A stretch of DNA of 64,000 nucleotides from SAR324 cluster bacterium. Lineage in GTDB: Bacteria > SAR324 > NAC60-12. This document shows, one piece after another, positions 26,135 to 36,215 of this stretch. A program made the position numbers and the translations under genes. The notes under the pieces are model-generated. The model made no database searches and had not been told where the DNA came from. It saw nothing but the letters and a program-made list of their open reading frames with translations. Location: contig JADFZZ010000010.1 of the NCBI GenBank assembly GCA_015232315.1, positions 54,863-118,862 of the forward strand, in the 5' to 3' direction. Within the stretch, counting starts at the first letter, position 1; each line of letters opens with the position of its first letter.

Positions 26135-28405
26135 TCAGGATTTTTCAGATTCAGACTGAGAATGATGCATGAGCTGAAAAATGGTTTCAGACAGTTTCTG
26201 CATCGTGAACGGTTTTTGTAGAAAGGCACTGATCCCATGTTCTTTCAGGGATTGTTCTTCAATGGCATAACTGAAGCCCGTCATCAGGATCACAGGCATC
26301 GTCAGCTTCATGGCGTGAATCTGACGAGCCAGTTCAAGTCCTGTGATTTGCGGCATTGTCTGGTCTGTCAGAACCAGATCAAACCGGTCAGGATTTCGGC
26401 GAATCCAGTCGATTGCCTCTTCGCCGTTGTCGGTACACGTCACAACATACCCCAGCCGTTGCAGAATGGAATGGGTCATTTCCCGAATAGAAAGTTCATC
26501 GTCTATCAACAGAATATGTCCGATCCCTGTAACAGGTACAACTTCCTGTTCGGATGTCTGTGGTTGCGTTTCGCTGACGGATAGCACAGGAAAAAATAAA
26601 TAAAAGGAAGTTCCTTTTCCCATTTCACTTTCAATCTGGATCCCGCCACCCAGTTTTTTTATAATTCCAAGAACAACCGAAAGCCCAAGTCCAGTGCCTT
26701 GCCCAACCGGTTTGGTGGTAAAGAAGGGGTCAAAAATCCGATCCAGATATTCACGTGGAATCCCTGTCCCTGTATCCGTAATGGTGAGTTTAAGATATTG
26801 GCCCGCCAGCAGATTGAGCTGGAGAGCCTCCTCAAGCGCCAATGAAATTTCGGACAATTCAATGGTCAGGGTTCCGCCTTGTTCCCGCATGGCATATTCC
26901 GCATTCACACTCAGATTCAATATCACCTGATGCAATTGGGTCGGATCGGCGAAAATCATATAACTGGTATTGGCGATGTTTGATTTGATTTCAATGGTGC
27001 TTGGCAGACTGGAACGCAAAAAAACCGTGATTTCCTTCAACAGAATACGAATATCCATAGGAATTTTGGCGGCATCCTGCTGACGGCTGAATGTCAGAAT
27101 CTGACGGATCAGTTCTTTGGCTCGTATGCCAGCCTTTGTGGCCTGCTGTAAATAGGGGAGGATTTCATGATCTTCTTCCAGAAATTCCTGACTAAGCTCA
27201 ATATTTCCCAAAATGGCAAACAGAAGATTATTGAAATCATGTGCGATCCCTCCGGCCATTGTGCCCAGGGCCTCCATTTTCTGGGATTGACGAAGCTGAT
27301 TTTCGAGCTTCAATTTTTCCGCTTCCGCTTGTATCCGGTAAGTGATGTCAAGGACGGATGCCACCCGGAGATCCTGATCTTTCCAGTTGGTGTTTTTTCC
27401 GATAATTTCAGCCGGAAACGTTGTTCCATCTTTTCTCAAAAGAATGGCTTCATAGGATTCAGAAGATCTGAGCGCAATATTATGGTTCAAGGTATCAATG
27501 CTTTGTGGCGCGACCAGTTTCAGATAGGAAGTTTCAATCAGTTCATGGCGTTCATACCCCAACATCCGGCAAAACGTTGTATTCACATCAATGATAATTC
27601 CGTTGCTGTGCAGAATGATGCCTTCATGGGTTAACTCTGAAAGTCTGGTGTAGCGTTCCTCACTTTCCCGAAGGGCGGCTTCCGTTTGTTTCAGATCAGT
27701 GATGTCATGTACAATTCCGACAAATTGTCGTTGTTCATCCCCCCAAATTTCGGCCACCGAGAGACGAATCGGGAATTCATCTCCATTGATTCTGAGTCCC
27801 ATGGCTTCTTTACCCAGTCCGATAACTCTGGGTCGGCCTGTTATTAAGTAGTGCTTGAACGAACTTTCATGGGTTTCCTGAAATCTGGGGGGCATAAGAA
27901 TTTTGACATGTTGTCCCAATAATGTTTTTTCAGAGTAACCAAAAAGTCGTAAGGCCGCCGGATTAACGGATTTGATGTAGCCTTGATCATCAATGGTCAC
28001 AATCCCATCCGGTGCGGTATTGAAGATCGAGCGGAATCTTGCTTCGCTGCTACGTAATTCCTGCTCCATGAGGATCTGCTTCGTAATATCACGGCCTATG
28101 GCATAAATCTGACGTTCCTGTGTGTGGAGGGAAAAATTCCAGGAAAACCAGAAAATAGTGCCATCTTTTCCTGTCAAACGGTTATTGAAGCATTGCGTGC
28201 CTTCATCCCGATCAAACAGCAGGTTGAGTTCCCACAGTGTCATGGGTCTGTCATCCACATGAACACAGTCAATGAAGGGCCTCAAGTGAAGTTCATCCAT
28301 TGCCCGGTTCAGGGTTTGACACCAGGAATCGTTCCATTGTGTAATATTGCCATCCACATTGATGACACACATCAAATCCCGGGAAATATTAAAAAATTGA
28401 TCCAT
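26135..28405 (-). CDS. Hybrid sensor histidine kinase with three PAS domains and C-terminal receiver
   Basis: About 756 residues with no membrane helix, so a cytosolic sensor. Domain order is three PAS domains (about 1-115, 125-245 and 250-370; the second carries APDGIVTIDDQGYIKSVNP), then HisKA with phospho-His in GGIAHDFNN. HATPase_c follows, with DTGTGIP and GTGLGLSV. A receiver ends the protein (LLIDDE, phospho-Asp in VLTDQTMP, QKPF). The second half is of the NtrB-like HDFNN type. I use the ATG at 28405; a TTG at 28426 is possible. The input signal is unknown. Confidence 0.9.
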   Translation of the reverse strand: MDQFFNISRDLMCVINVDGNITQWNDSWCQTLNRAMDELHLRPFIDCVHVDDRPMTLWELNLLFDRDEGTQCFNNRLTGKDGTIFWFSWNFSLHTQERQIYAIGRDITKQILMEQELRSSEARFRSIFNTAPDGIVTIDDQGYIKSVNPAALRLFGYSEKTLLGQHVKILMPPRFQETHESSFKHYLITGRPRVIGLGKEAMGLRINGDEFPIRLSVAEIWGDEQRQFVGIVHDITDLKQTEAALRESEERYTRLSELTHEGIILHSNGIIIDVNTTFCRMLGYERHELIETSYLKLVAPQSIDTLNHNIALRSSESYEAILLRKDGTTFPAEIIGKNTNWKDQDLRVASVLDITYRIQAEAEKLKLENQLRQSQKMEALGTMAGGIAHDFNNLLFAILGNIELSQEFLEEDHEILPYLQQATKAGIRAKELIRQILTFSRQQDAAKIPMDIRILLKEITVFLRSSLPSTIEIKSNIANTSYMIFADPTQLHQVILNLSVNAEYAMREQGGTLTIELSEISLALEEALQLNLLAGQYLKLTITDTGTGIPREYLDRIFDPFFTTKPVGQGTGLGLSVVLGIIKKLGGGIQIESEMGKGTSFYLFFPVLSVSETQPQTSEQEVVPVTGIGHILLIDDELSIREMTHSILQRLGYVVTCTDNGEEAIDWIRRNPDRFDLVLTDQTMPQITGLELARQIHAMKLTMPVILMTGFSYAIEEQSLKEHGISAFLQKPFTMQKLSETIFQLMHHSQSESEKS

Positions 28406-28700
28406 CTCAATCTCAAAGGAGAACAATAAACGGTTGTGTTTATCATGTTAAATACAGGTTCAGAAAAAAACTAATGTAAGAATTGATGAAACTCAAATCA
28501 AACCTCATCCGGATCTTATTCAGAATGATCTAAACCTCCGGAAAATCCACAAATTGCTCAGTGTGATCTCCTGTCGAAAGGCCTGTAGATTGATGTTGAA
28601 AGAATGCTTGTATTATTCGTTTAATTCAGTAGGATGCGCCCTTTGGCTCATGAGCTTGATATCATAATATGATTGAAACAACACATTTTGTGAGACGGCT
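28406..28700. other. Divergent intergenic region
   Basis: About 295 bp between the divergent hybrid kinase and PPi-phosphofructokinase genes. It is AT-rich, with no reading frame, strong hairpin or repeat copy that I can see, and presumably holds both promoters. Confidence 0.5.
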
Positions 28701-29960
28701 ATGAAAAAAGGTAATGCGGTTTATGCACAATCAGGTGGAGTTACCAGCGTCATCAATGCGTCAGCCTTTGGTGTGATTACCGAAGCCATGCAATCTGAAT
28801 GGATTGAAACCATTTATGGCGGTTTTCAGGGGATCAATGGAATTCTGGATGAATCCCTGGTAAATCTGGGGGAGGAAGATCTCGAGATGATTCAGTTGCT
28901 ACGCTACAGCCCGGGAGCCGCATTGGGATCCTGCCGAAAAAAATTGCCTGACATGCATAAAAACAGAACCGAATATGAACGCATTATCCAGGTTTGCGAA
29001 GCTCACAATATCCGCTATTTTTTTTATAACGGTGGGAATGATTCCATGGACACTGCCTGGAAAATCAGTCAGTTTGCGGAAGAGATGGGCTATGACATGA
29101 TTTGTGTGGGAGTTCCCAAAACAGTGGACAATGATCTGCCCGTCACGGACAATTCCCCGGGCTTTGGTTCCGCGGCCAAATACAACGCTGTCTCCATTCT
29201 GGAAGGCGCCTATGATGTGGCTTCGATGTATCGTGATTCCACCAAGGTGTTTGTTCTTGAAACCATGGGACGACATGCCGGATGGATCGCGGCCTCAACG
29301 ACGCTCGCCCGAAAAAATCCGGATGATCCGCCCCATATCGTGCTGTTGCCTGAAACAATGTTTAACCTTGATAAATTTCTGGTAAAAGTAGAAACCGCCA
29401 TTGCCCGTCATGGCTATGCTGTGATCGCTGTCTCAGAAGGGTTACGCAACGAAGATGGTAGCTTTGTCGCTGAAACCGGCACAACAGATTCTTTTGGCCA
29501 TGCCCAGCTTGGTGGTGTGGTGCATGCCATTCAATCGATGCTCAAGCGTTTTCTTAAATTAAAAACACATGGAGCCATGCTGGATTATTGCCAGCGATCA
29601 GGACGTCATCTGTCTTCCAGAGTTGATGTGGAACAGGCGATTGCCTGTGGACAACATGCGGTTCGACTGGCGGAACAAGGTCAGAATGGCCAGATGGTTA
29701 CGATTGTCAGAGAAAGCAATGACCCCTATCGCTGGACTGTTGGCCAAACAAGTGCAAGCAATATTGCCAATCACGAAAAAATCATGCCCGCAGAATATAT
29801 TTCTGAAGATGGCATGGATGTGACTCAAGCTTTCTATCAGTATGCCAGACCTCTGATCTCGGGCGAAGATTATCCGGCATATTTACACGGCATTCCACAA
29901 TATAGCCGCTTGTCTTTGAATCTGGTTGACAGGAAACTGCCGCCCTTTGTCAAGTCCTGA
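28701..29960 (+). CDS. pfp: 6-phosphofructokinase, diphosphate-dependent type
   Basis: Phosphorylates fructose-6-phosphate. The 419-residue sequence has AQSGGVTSVINAS at the N-terminus, GGNDS (111-115) and PKTVDND (139-145). Asp114 and Lys140 stand where ATP-dependent enzymes have Gly (GGDGS, PGTIDND). This pair is the accepted signature of pyrophosphate use, which makes the reaction reversible. MGRHAGWIA follows. It begins a plus-strand run with lolD 9 bp downstream, a pairing with no obvious logic. Confidence 0.9.
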   Translation: MKKGNAVYAQSGGVTSVINASAFGVITEAMQSEWIETIYGGFQGINGILDESLVNLGEEDLEMIQLLRYSPGAALGSCRKKLPDMHKNRTEYERIIQVCEAHNIRYFFYNGGNDSMDTAWKISQFAEEMGYDMICVGVPKTVDNDLPVTDNSPGFGSAAKYNAVSILEGAYDVASMYRDSTKVFVLETMGRHAGWIAASTTLARKNPDDPPHIVLLPETMFNLDKFLVKVETAIARHGYAVIAVSEGLRNEDGSFVAETGTTDSFGHAQLGGVVHAIQSMLKRFLKLKTHGAMLDYCQRSGRHLSSRVDVEQAIACGQHAVRLAEQGQNGQMVTIVRESNDPYRWTVGQTSASNIANHEKIMPAEYISEDGMDVTQAFYQYARPLISGEDYPAYLHGIPQYSRLSLNLVDRKLPPFVKS

Positions 29961-29969
29961 ACGGCCTCT

Positions 29970-30644
29970 ATGCGCATCGAAGTCAAACAACTGAATAAAA
30001 GCTATCATGATGGCGAGGGACAACGCCTGCATATTCTCAGAGGCGTCACGTTCGCGGCACAATCCGGGTCAACCACCGCTATTGTGGGAGCTTCAGGAAC
30101 CGGAAAGAGCACCTTTTTACATTTATTGGGAGGACTGGATTCTGCGGATACAGGACAAATTCTGGTTGGCGATCAGGATTTATCAACCATGAACCGTAAC
30201 CAATGCGCCCTGTTCCGCAACCGGAAAGTTGGTTTTATTTTTCAGTTCCATCATCTTCTCCAGGATTTCAATGCTCTGGAAAATGTGATGATGCCTCTTA
30301 TTATCGGTGGAAAATCATACCCTGAAGCAAGTCAGCAGGCGATGGCGATTCTGAAAGAGGTCGGACTTGGTGACCGTCATTCTCACAAACCATCACAACT
30401 GTCCGGTGGTGAACAGCAACGTGTGGCCATTGCCCGCGCGATTGCCCATAAACCGTCGATTTTGCTGGCGGATGAGCCTACGGGCAATCTGGATCAGAAT
30501 AATGGCGAACATGTCATGGAACTCCTGCTCCGGTTGAATCAGGAACTCGGGCTCACGCTGATCATGATCACTCATAACCCGTCATTGGCTCAAGCCTTGT
30601 CTCAGTGTTATGAAATGAGAGAAGGACAGCTTCATCTTCAATGA
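29970..30644 (+). CDS. lolD: ABC transporter ATP-binding protein, LolD-like
   Basis: A 224-residue ATPase with Walker A GASGTGKS (40-47), [19 protein letters not shown] (Q-loop, typical of LolD/MacB), signature [14 protein letters not shown], Walker [13 protein letters not shown] and the switch His in MITHN. LolD powers release of lipoproteins from the inner membrane. Its permease partner (LolC/E) is not next to it, so FtsE- or MacB-like alternatives remain. The bamA gene 54 bp downstream supports an outer-membrane role. Confidence 0.85.
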   Translation: MRIEVKQLNKSYHDGEGQRLHILRGVTFAAQSGSTTAIVGASGTGKSTFLHLLGGLDSADTGQILVGDQDLSTMNRNQCALFRNRKVGFIFQFHHLLQDFNALENVMMPLIIGGKSYPEASQQAMAILKEVGLGDRHSHKPSQLSGGEQQRVAIARAIAHKPSILLADEPTGNLDQNNGEHVMELLLRLNQELGLTLIMITHNPSLAQALSQCYEMREGQLHLQ

Positions 30645-30698
30645 CAAGACCAGACATTTATTATTTTTTATTTAAAACCTTTTCAGGGGAAGCTCCCA

Positions 30699-33107
30699 TT
30701 GTGTATGGCTTTAATTCGCCGATGCCTGTTTATTATGCTGATGATTTCAATGCTTCAGCCACTCCAGACCCATGCCCAGGAAAACCGGATTGTCAATATT
30801 GAGGTCACTGGAACTTCAGAACTCGAAGTTGCCCAGATCCTGTTCGCGTTGGAAACCCAGGTCAATGCTCCGGTAGATCAACGTAGCATTCGCCGGGATA
30901 TCCACACGATTTACGATATGGGGCTGTTTCAGGATGTTCAGGTGGAAGTCGAACAAACGGCCGAAGGTTACGTCCTGCGAATCCATGTGACTGAAAGCCC
31001 CCGAGTGGTGCGGATTATTCTGGAGGGCCGAACTCTGGTTTCCCAGAAAGATCTTCAGGAAAAAATGACCCTTAAAAAAATGGACATTTATGACCCTGTC
31101 GCGGTGACTGAAAATATCAAAATTATTGAGGATCAATACCGCAAGGATGGCTACGCCCGGGTCTATGTGGAAAGCCGTATTGAAGAAAAAACGGAGCAGG
31201 AATATTATCTGTATTTCTCGATCAACGAAGCCCCCAGATCCTATCTGACCGATATTATTGTCAAGGGAGCCTATGTTTATTCTGAACTGGACATCAAACG
31301 CTTTATCCTCAGTTCGGAAGTCGATTGTTTTTCCTGGATCAACGAATCAGGTATTTTTCAGGAGGAAAAAGTCAATCAGGATATGGCGCTGATTGCCCAG
31401 CACTATCTCAAACTGGGATACATCAAAGTATTCATCAACAAACCACGGGTGATTCTGTATCGAAATCCTGATTACAGTCGCCTTGAAATCAATATGGATA
31501 TTAAGGAAGGTCCCCAGTATTTTGCGGGAAAAATTGACATCAGTGGTGATATTCTGGGCGAAAAAGAAAAACTCATGGAACTTCTCGCACTCAAGGAAGG
31601 TGATGTTTACAATCCATTCCTGCAGAACACAGACCGTGCAGGCCTCAATGAAGTGTATCAGGAACAGGGCTACGCTTTCGCTCGAATCATTCCCCGGACC
31701 AATATCCATGAAGAAAACCGCACTGTGGATGTCACCTATCACATTGTGAAAAAAGAAAAAGCCTACATTGGACGTCTGGACATCGCAGGGAATGCTGAAA
31801 CCAGGGACTATGTGATCCGTCGCGAGTTTGAAATTCAGGAAGATGAACTGTATAACGGAAAAAAACTCCAGGAAGGCCAGCAGAATCTGGAACGACTCGG
31901 ATTTTTTGAAGCCGGCATGGGACTGGAAAAAAACGCCCGGGATGATGAAGACAATATTCTGGATATCGTCACCCGCTTGAGAGAAACCCAGACAGGCTCG
32001 TTTCAGGCACAGTTGGGCTATAGCGATCAATCCCGGTTTACCGGTGGGGTCCAACTTTCCAAGGGAAACCTGTTTGGCCGGGGACAAACCCTGCGACTCA
32101 GTGCGCAATTCAGTGAACGCGATGTTCAAAACGATTACAATATCACCTTCATCGAACCACGCCTGTTTGATTCCAGAACATCAACCTCGATTTCATTTTC
32201 TCACCGTCGTCTGACCGACAATACGGATTTGAATCGTGGAGAAATCAACGAAAACACCTATGGTATCGGTTTTGGCCATCCCATTTACCGGATGTGGCGT
32301 TTTGCCCTGAGATTCAATGCAACCGATCGCTTGTTCCAAAAGGATTATCCCAACATCATCAAACGCTCCATTTCCCCCTCGATCACGTATAATACGGTCA
32401 ACCACCCGGTTTTTCCCTCCGATGGTCTGAAAAACACTTTTACTGTCACGCACACAGGGACACCTTTTGGCGGAAATACCCGGTTCCGGGAATATGAATA
32501 CCATTATCAGCAATTCTGGTCCCTGAATGAAAACCGGACCCTGATTGTCATGGGGCAGGCACGTTTGGGCTATTTACAAAAACTGGATGATTTCCCCATT
32601 CCCTCTGAAGACAGATTCAGGGTTGGTGGAATCAATTCCTTGCGGGGTTTCGAATTTTATGAGGTTTCAGGCCCCTTTGGACCTTATGAACGCGACAGAC
32701 ATCAGAAACAAACTTCCATTATCAATCCACTGGGACTCCAACAGACAACGACAGTGGATGACCGGACAGAAAATTTGACACCGGATCAACTGAAAAATCT
32801 GGAAAGTGGTGGAATCTCACAACGGATTTTTAATCTGGAACTACTGTTTCCGCTCAGTCAGGATGAACGCAGTTTTGTCCGGGGCGTGATTTTCATGGAG
32901 GCGGGAAATGTGAACGCGGAATCGATTCAATACGAGCTTTTAGACGTGGAAGAACCAAAGTTTCTGGATTTAAGACGAAGTGCCGGGGTTGGTGCCAGAT
33001 TGATCACGCCTGTTGGGGTTTTGCGGTTTGAATATGGATTTAAATTGGACAAGCGGTCTAAAGAATCCCCGGATAAATTTGAGTTCAATATCAGCGGATT
33101 GTTCTAA
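30699..33107 (+). CDS. bamA: Outer-membrane protein assembly factor BamA
   Basis: An 802-residue Omp85 protein that inserts beta-barrels into the outer membrane. It has a signal peptide (about 1-27, ending LQTHAQ), five POTRA repeats to about 425 (for example EVTGTSELEVAQILFAL and DIAGNAETRDYVIRREF), then a 16-strand barrel. The lid-loop motif appears as RVGGINSLRGFEF (VRGF-type). It ends in an aromatic residue (NISGLF). Either TTG 30699 or ATG 30705 starts it; AGGGGA lies just upstream. The stop overlaps the convergent kinase by 4 bp. Confidence 0.95.
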   Translation: MCMALIRRCLFIMLMISMLQPLQTHAQENRIVNIEVTGTSELEVAQILFALETQVNAPVDQRSIRRDIHTIYDMGLFQDVQVEVEQTAEGYVLRIHVTESPRVVRIILEGRTLVSQKDLQEKMTLKKMDIYDPVAVTENIKIIEDQYRKDGYARVYVESRIEEKTEQEYYLYFSINEAPRSYLTDIIVKGAYVYSELDIKRFILSSEVDCFSWINESGIFQEEKVNQDMALIAQHYLKLGYIKVFINKPRVILYRNPDYSRLEINMDIKEGPQYFAGKIDISGDILGEKEKLMELLALKEGDVYNPFLQNTDRAGLNEVYQEQGYAFARIIPRTNIHEENRTVDVTYHIVKKEKAYIGRLDIAGNAETRDYVIRREFEIQEDELYNGKKLQEGQQNLERLGFFEAGMGLEKNARDDEDNILDIVTRLRETQTGSFQAQLGYSDQSRFTGGVQLSKGNLFGRGQTLRLSAQFSERDVQNDYNITFIEPRLFDSRTSTSISFSHRRLTDNTDLNRGEINENTYGIGFGHPIYRMWRFALRFNATDRLFQKDYPNIIKRSISPSITYNTVNHPVFPSDGLKNTFTVTHTGTPFGGNTRFREYEYHYQQFWSLNENRTLIVMGQARLGYLQKLDDFPIPSEDRFRVGGINSLRGFEFYEVSGPFGPYERDRHQKQTSIINPLGLQQTTTVDDRTENLTPDQLKNLESGGISQRIFNLELLFPLSQDERSFVRGVIFMEAGNVNAESIQYELLDVEEPKFLDLRRSAGVGARLITPVGVLRFEYGFKLDKRSKESPDKFEFNISGLF

Positions 33108-35146
33108 CGGGAGTGTTGGTCTTTGTTTGAAAGAACATCACGGATGGTTTGTGCCATGTGATTTTTTTCAATAGGCTTCATGATAAAGGCCCGGATTCCG
33201 CTGGCTTTTGCCGCAGTCTGGGTCACAGACTGGTTATAGCCTGAAATGAGAATGACAGGAATATCAGGGCGGATTGCCAGAATTTTCTCAGCAAGTTGAA
33301 CACCTGTCATGAGTGGCATCGTATGATCAGTGATCACCACATCAAAATTTTGCGGAGCATCCGTAAAAAATTGAAGAGCTTCCAGTGAATTGGTGGTGCT
33401 GGTCACCTGATATCCGTAATTCTCGAGCATTTCCCGGCTCATCTCTGTAATGACTTTCTCATCATCAACCAGAAGAATCCGCTCATTTCCCTGATGTTTT
33501 ATATCCTCAACGGCTTCTTGCAACGGAAATGACTTTTCAGCGACTGGTATCAGGACCGTAAAAGTGGAACCTTTTCCCACTTCACTTTTTATGGTGATGC
33601 TTCCCCCATGATTCTTGACCGTTCCCTGCACCACTGATAATCCTAGACCAGTGCCTTCACCCTGTGGTTTTGTCGTAAAAAAAGGATCAAACACACGGTC
33701 CAGATTTTCCTCTGGAATACCAACACCTGTATCCTCTACTTTTAAACACATGTAAGTTCCCGGCGACAACGACAGATCCGGTTCATAACAAGTCAAGGTG
33801 CAGAGTTCCAGACAGACAGTCAGCACCCCGCCAGATTCTCGCATTGCGTAGCCTGCGTTAGTGCATAAATTAACAATCACCTGATGCAGTTGGGCAATAT
33901 TGCCATAAACCAGAGGACAATTTTCTGTGATAGATGCATTGATCTCAATGGTGGATGGAAGCGTGGCGCGAATCATTTTAAGAACTTCATGAACAACAAT
34001 ATCCAGCGATAACAGATTGAACACGCCTTCATCCCGTCGGCTGAAGGTCATGATCTGCTTGACCAGATCAGAGCCACGTTTGCCCAATGTCAGTATCTGG
34101 TTGAGGTAATCGGTGGCTGGAGTTCCTTTGGGAAGGTAGGTCATGGCCATTTCAACAGAGATAAAGATTCCTTGGAGAATATTGTTGAAATCGTGGGCAA
34201 CACCACCCGCCAGCGTGCCAATGGCTTCAACTTTCTGGTAATGCCTTAACTGTTTTTCCAGCAAAATTTCGTTGGTGATGTCTCGTTTGATGCAGACATA
34301 ATGGGTCACATCTTTTTTATAATTCCGAACTGGCGAAATACTCAGTTCTTCTTCATACAAACTGCCATCTTTTTTTTTGTTGGTGATAATCCCTTTCCAG
34401 GTTTCTCCGATTGTGAGTGTGTCCCACATTTCTTTAAAAAAAACCGGTTCATGTCTGTCACTTTTAAAAATACTGGTGGGCTGGCCAAGGACTTCTTCAG
34501 CGGTGAATCCCGTGATCTTTTCGAAGGAGGTGTTCACATATTCAATGATCCCATTCACATCGGTGATCATGAAAATTTCTGAAGCCTGATCAATGGCCTG
34601 AAACAGGAGCGCTTTTTCTTCCACCAGCAACTCTTTTTCAATTTCTATCTGATGAAAACTCGAAATGTCTTTGAGCATCACAAAAAAACCATCAATGGTT
34701 TTCCGGGTTTGCCAGGGAATAATGGAAATTTCCATACAGGGTGATCCTTCCCTGTGATCCAGTTCACATTCTATGATGGTTTGGGCTCCGCTCAAGGCGG
34801 CCATAGCGGGTTTTTCCATGAATTTATAAAGTGCCCCCCAAACTTGCTCAAGCAGATGTCCCCGGACTGGATCAGGTTTAACAGCAAGCATTGTCAAATA
34901 CGCTGAATTGGCATACATGCACTGCAATCGCACGTTGTATAGAGCCAATGGAACAGGCAATTCATCAATTGGCAGGCATTGATGTGAGTCGGTTGTTACA
35001 GGTTCCCGCGTTACAGGGCAAACGCCCGCACCTTGATCAAGATCCCTGATCTGCTGTCGCAATTGCCGTATTTCTTCCAGAAGTTCTGTTCTGGATAAGT
35101 CAGACTCTTTCATGGTGCTCATAGGGTTGGTCACAGTTTCAGTCAC
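33104..35146 (-). CDS. Hybrid sensor histidine kinase with two PAS domains and receiver
   Basis: About 680 residues, cytosolic. A short N-terminal coiled coil (LLEEIRQLRQQIRDLDQ) is followed by two PAS domains (about 65-165 and 175-295; FMITDVNGIIEYVNTSF). HisKA (GGVAHDFNN), HATPase_c (DTGVGIP, GTGLGLSV) and a receiver (LLVDDE, VITDHTMP, MKPIE) come next. The layout and sequence parallel the kinase at 26135-28405, suggesting paralogy. The start is uncertain: GTG 35146, ATG 35122 or ATG 35113. A family B element begins 8 bp upstream of the GTG. Confidence 0.9.
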   Translation of the reverse strand: MTETVTNPMSTMKESDLSRTELLEEIRQLRQQIRDLDQGAGVCPVTREPVTTDSHQCLPIDELPVPLALYNVRLQCMYANSAYLTMLAVKPDPVRGHLLEQVWGALYKFMEKPAMAALSGAQTIIECELDHREGSPCMEISIIPWQTRKTIDGFFVMLKDISSFHQIEIEKELLVEEKALLFQAIDQASEIFMITDVNGIIEYVNTSFEKITGFTAEEVLGQPTSIFKSDRHEPVFFKEMWDTLTIGETWKGIITNKKKDGSLYEEELSISPVRNYKKDVTHYVCIKRDITNEILLEKQLRHYQKVEAIGTLAGGVAHDFNNILQGIFISVEMAMTYLPKGTPATDYLNQILTLGKRGSDLVKQIMTFSRRDEGVFNLLSLDIVVHEVLKMIRATLPSTIEINASITENCPLVYGNIAQLHQVIVNLCTNAGYAMRESGGVLTVCLELCTLTCYEPDLSLSPGTYMCLKVEDTGVGIPEENLDRVFDPFFTTKPQGEGTGLGLSVVQGTVKNHGGSITIKSEVGKGSTFTVLIPVAEKSFPLQEAVEDIKHQGNERILLVDDEKVITEMSREMLENYGYQVTSTTNSLEALQFFTDAPQNFDVVITDHTMPLMTGVQLAEKILAIRPDIPVILISGYNQSVTQTAAKASGIRAFIMKPIEKNHMAQTIRDVLSNKDQHSR

Positions 35147-35153
35147 AAAACGT

Positions 35154-35287
35154 CAGGGTCGTTTAATTTGCCAACAAAGGATGCGTAGGATGGGTAGAGC
35201 TTTAGCGAAACCCATCGAGTTTTGTTGGGTTTCACTTCGTTCTACCCAACCTACCCACCATGCCAAACTGAAAATTAAACAACCCTG
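35154..35287 (-). repeat. Family B MITE-like element, copy 2
   Basis: A 134-bp copy of the element at 23286-23420, in the opposite orientation. Its ends are CAGGGTCGTTTAATTT and AAATTAAACAACCCTG. The flanks CAAAACGT and GAAAACGT match at 7 of 8 positions, again suggesting a target duplication. It lies directly upstream of a hybrid kinase gene and could carry or disrupt its promoter. Confidence 0.85.
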
Positions 35288-35293
35288 GAAAAC

Positions 35294-35352
35294 GTAGAGG
35301 CGAACCTGAGTGTTCACCCTGCTTCCGGGCAGACACACAGGTCAACTCCTAC
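35294..35352 (-). repeat. Family E repeat, copy 1
   Basis: A 59-bp repeat. Read on the minus strand it begins GTAGGAGTTGACCTGTGTGT and ends in GTTCGCCTCTAC. It is related to 49611-49669. The ends are short imperfect inverted repeats (GTAGaGGcGAaCCTG / GTAGGAGTTGACCTG). It sits immediately beside the family B copy. Confidence 0.65.
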
Positions 35353-35535
35353 AAGATAAAGCCCACATTGGGAATCAACGCAAAGACACGGTTTTTGATA
35401 CCTGACCGAAAATATGTTCAATCCTGTGAACTTTGAAGGAATGATTTGAGTTTATTTGACTAAACTATTAACACCAAGCAAATACACAAGATGGAGAGAT
35501 GAATCAATAAAGAAATTTCATCAATAGGGAGATAT

Positions 35536-36048
35536 ATGTCAGACAAGGTATTTTTTGCGCACGGAATGGAAAGTGGCCCCTGGGGAACAAAAATTGTGTT
35601 CATGGCAGAGATTGCGAGAAAATTGGGATTTGATGTGGAAAGCCCTGATTACTCTGAAACAAAAAATCCGGATGAACGTGTCAAAAAACTATTGAGTCTC
35701 AAACCCACAGCAGAAGGAAAACTGGTGCTGGTGGGTTCCAGTATGGGCGCCTGGGTTTCCCTCGAAGCCTCACAATCCATTCAGCCTGACGGAATTTTTC
35801 TGCTGGCACCAGCAGTTTATATTGGTGAACACTACAGTCAGTCAGCACCGACTCCCCATGCAAAAGTCATCGACCTTGTTCATGGCTGGAATGATGCTGC
35901 TGTGCCTGTAGAAAACGCGATTCGCTATGCCCGTGAACATCAACTCAGATTGCATCTCCTCGCTGACGGTCATCGTCTGGTGGATCAACTTTCTGTGGTT
36001 GGAACCCTGTTTGACTCGTTTTTAAGAGAAATTCAGTCCCTTGGTTAA
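35536..36048 (+). CDS. Small alpha/beta hydrolase
   Basis: A 170-residue cytosolic esterase-like protein. The nucleophile elbow is GSSMGAW (about 67-73), with FFAHGMESG near the start as oxyanion region, and catalytic-triad candidates Asp in HGWNDAAVP and His in ADGHRL. Size and motifs resemble YqiA/UPF0227-type esterases. AGGGAGATAT precedes the ATG. The substrate is unknown. A family A element lies 12 bp after the stop. Confidence 0.78.
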   Translation: MSDKVFFAHGMESGPWGTKIVFMAEIARKLGFDVESPDYSETKNPDERVKKLLSLKPTAEGKLVLVGSSMGAWVSLEASQSIQPDGIFLLAPAVYIGEHYSQSAPTPHAKVIDLVHGWNDAAVPVENAIRYAREHQLRLHLLADGHRLVDQLSVVGTLFDSFLREIQSLG

Positions 36049-36059
36049 CAAACTTAATC

Positions 36060-36197
36060 GTAAGCGTTCCAGCGTCAGCTATCAGTTTTCAAGAATTCTC
36101 AAGGCCAGGAAGCCAAACGATATTTTCTGCTATTGAGTCATAATGCTTCTGAAGCTCATAAACACTGAAAGCTGAATACTTAATGCTGAACGCTTAC
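36060..36197 (+). repeat. Family A MITE-like element, copy 2
   Basis: A 138-bp copy with ends GTAAGCGTTCCAGC and GCTGAACGCTTAC (one extra C on the left). Both ends are flanked by the same 7 bp, CTTAATC (36053-36059 and 36198-36204), a perfect candidate target-site duplication. It lies upstream of the lipoprotein gene and donates an in-frame ATG at 36183 that is probably not used. Confidence 0.9.
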
Positions 36198-36215
36198 CTT
36201 AATCTTCCAAAAAAT

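Noticed and set aside
36183..36215. Upstream ATG for the lipoprotein gene at 36216
   Set aside because: It lies within the terminal inverted repeat of a family A element and would give an atypical lipoprotein signal.
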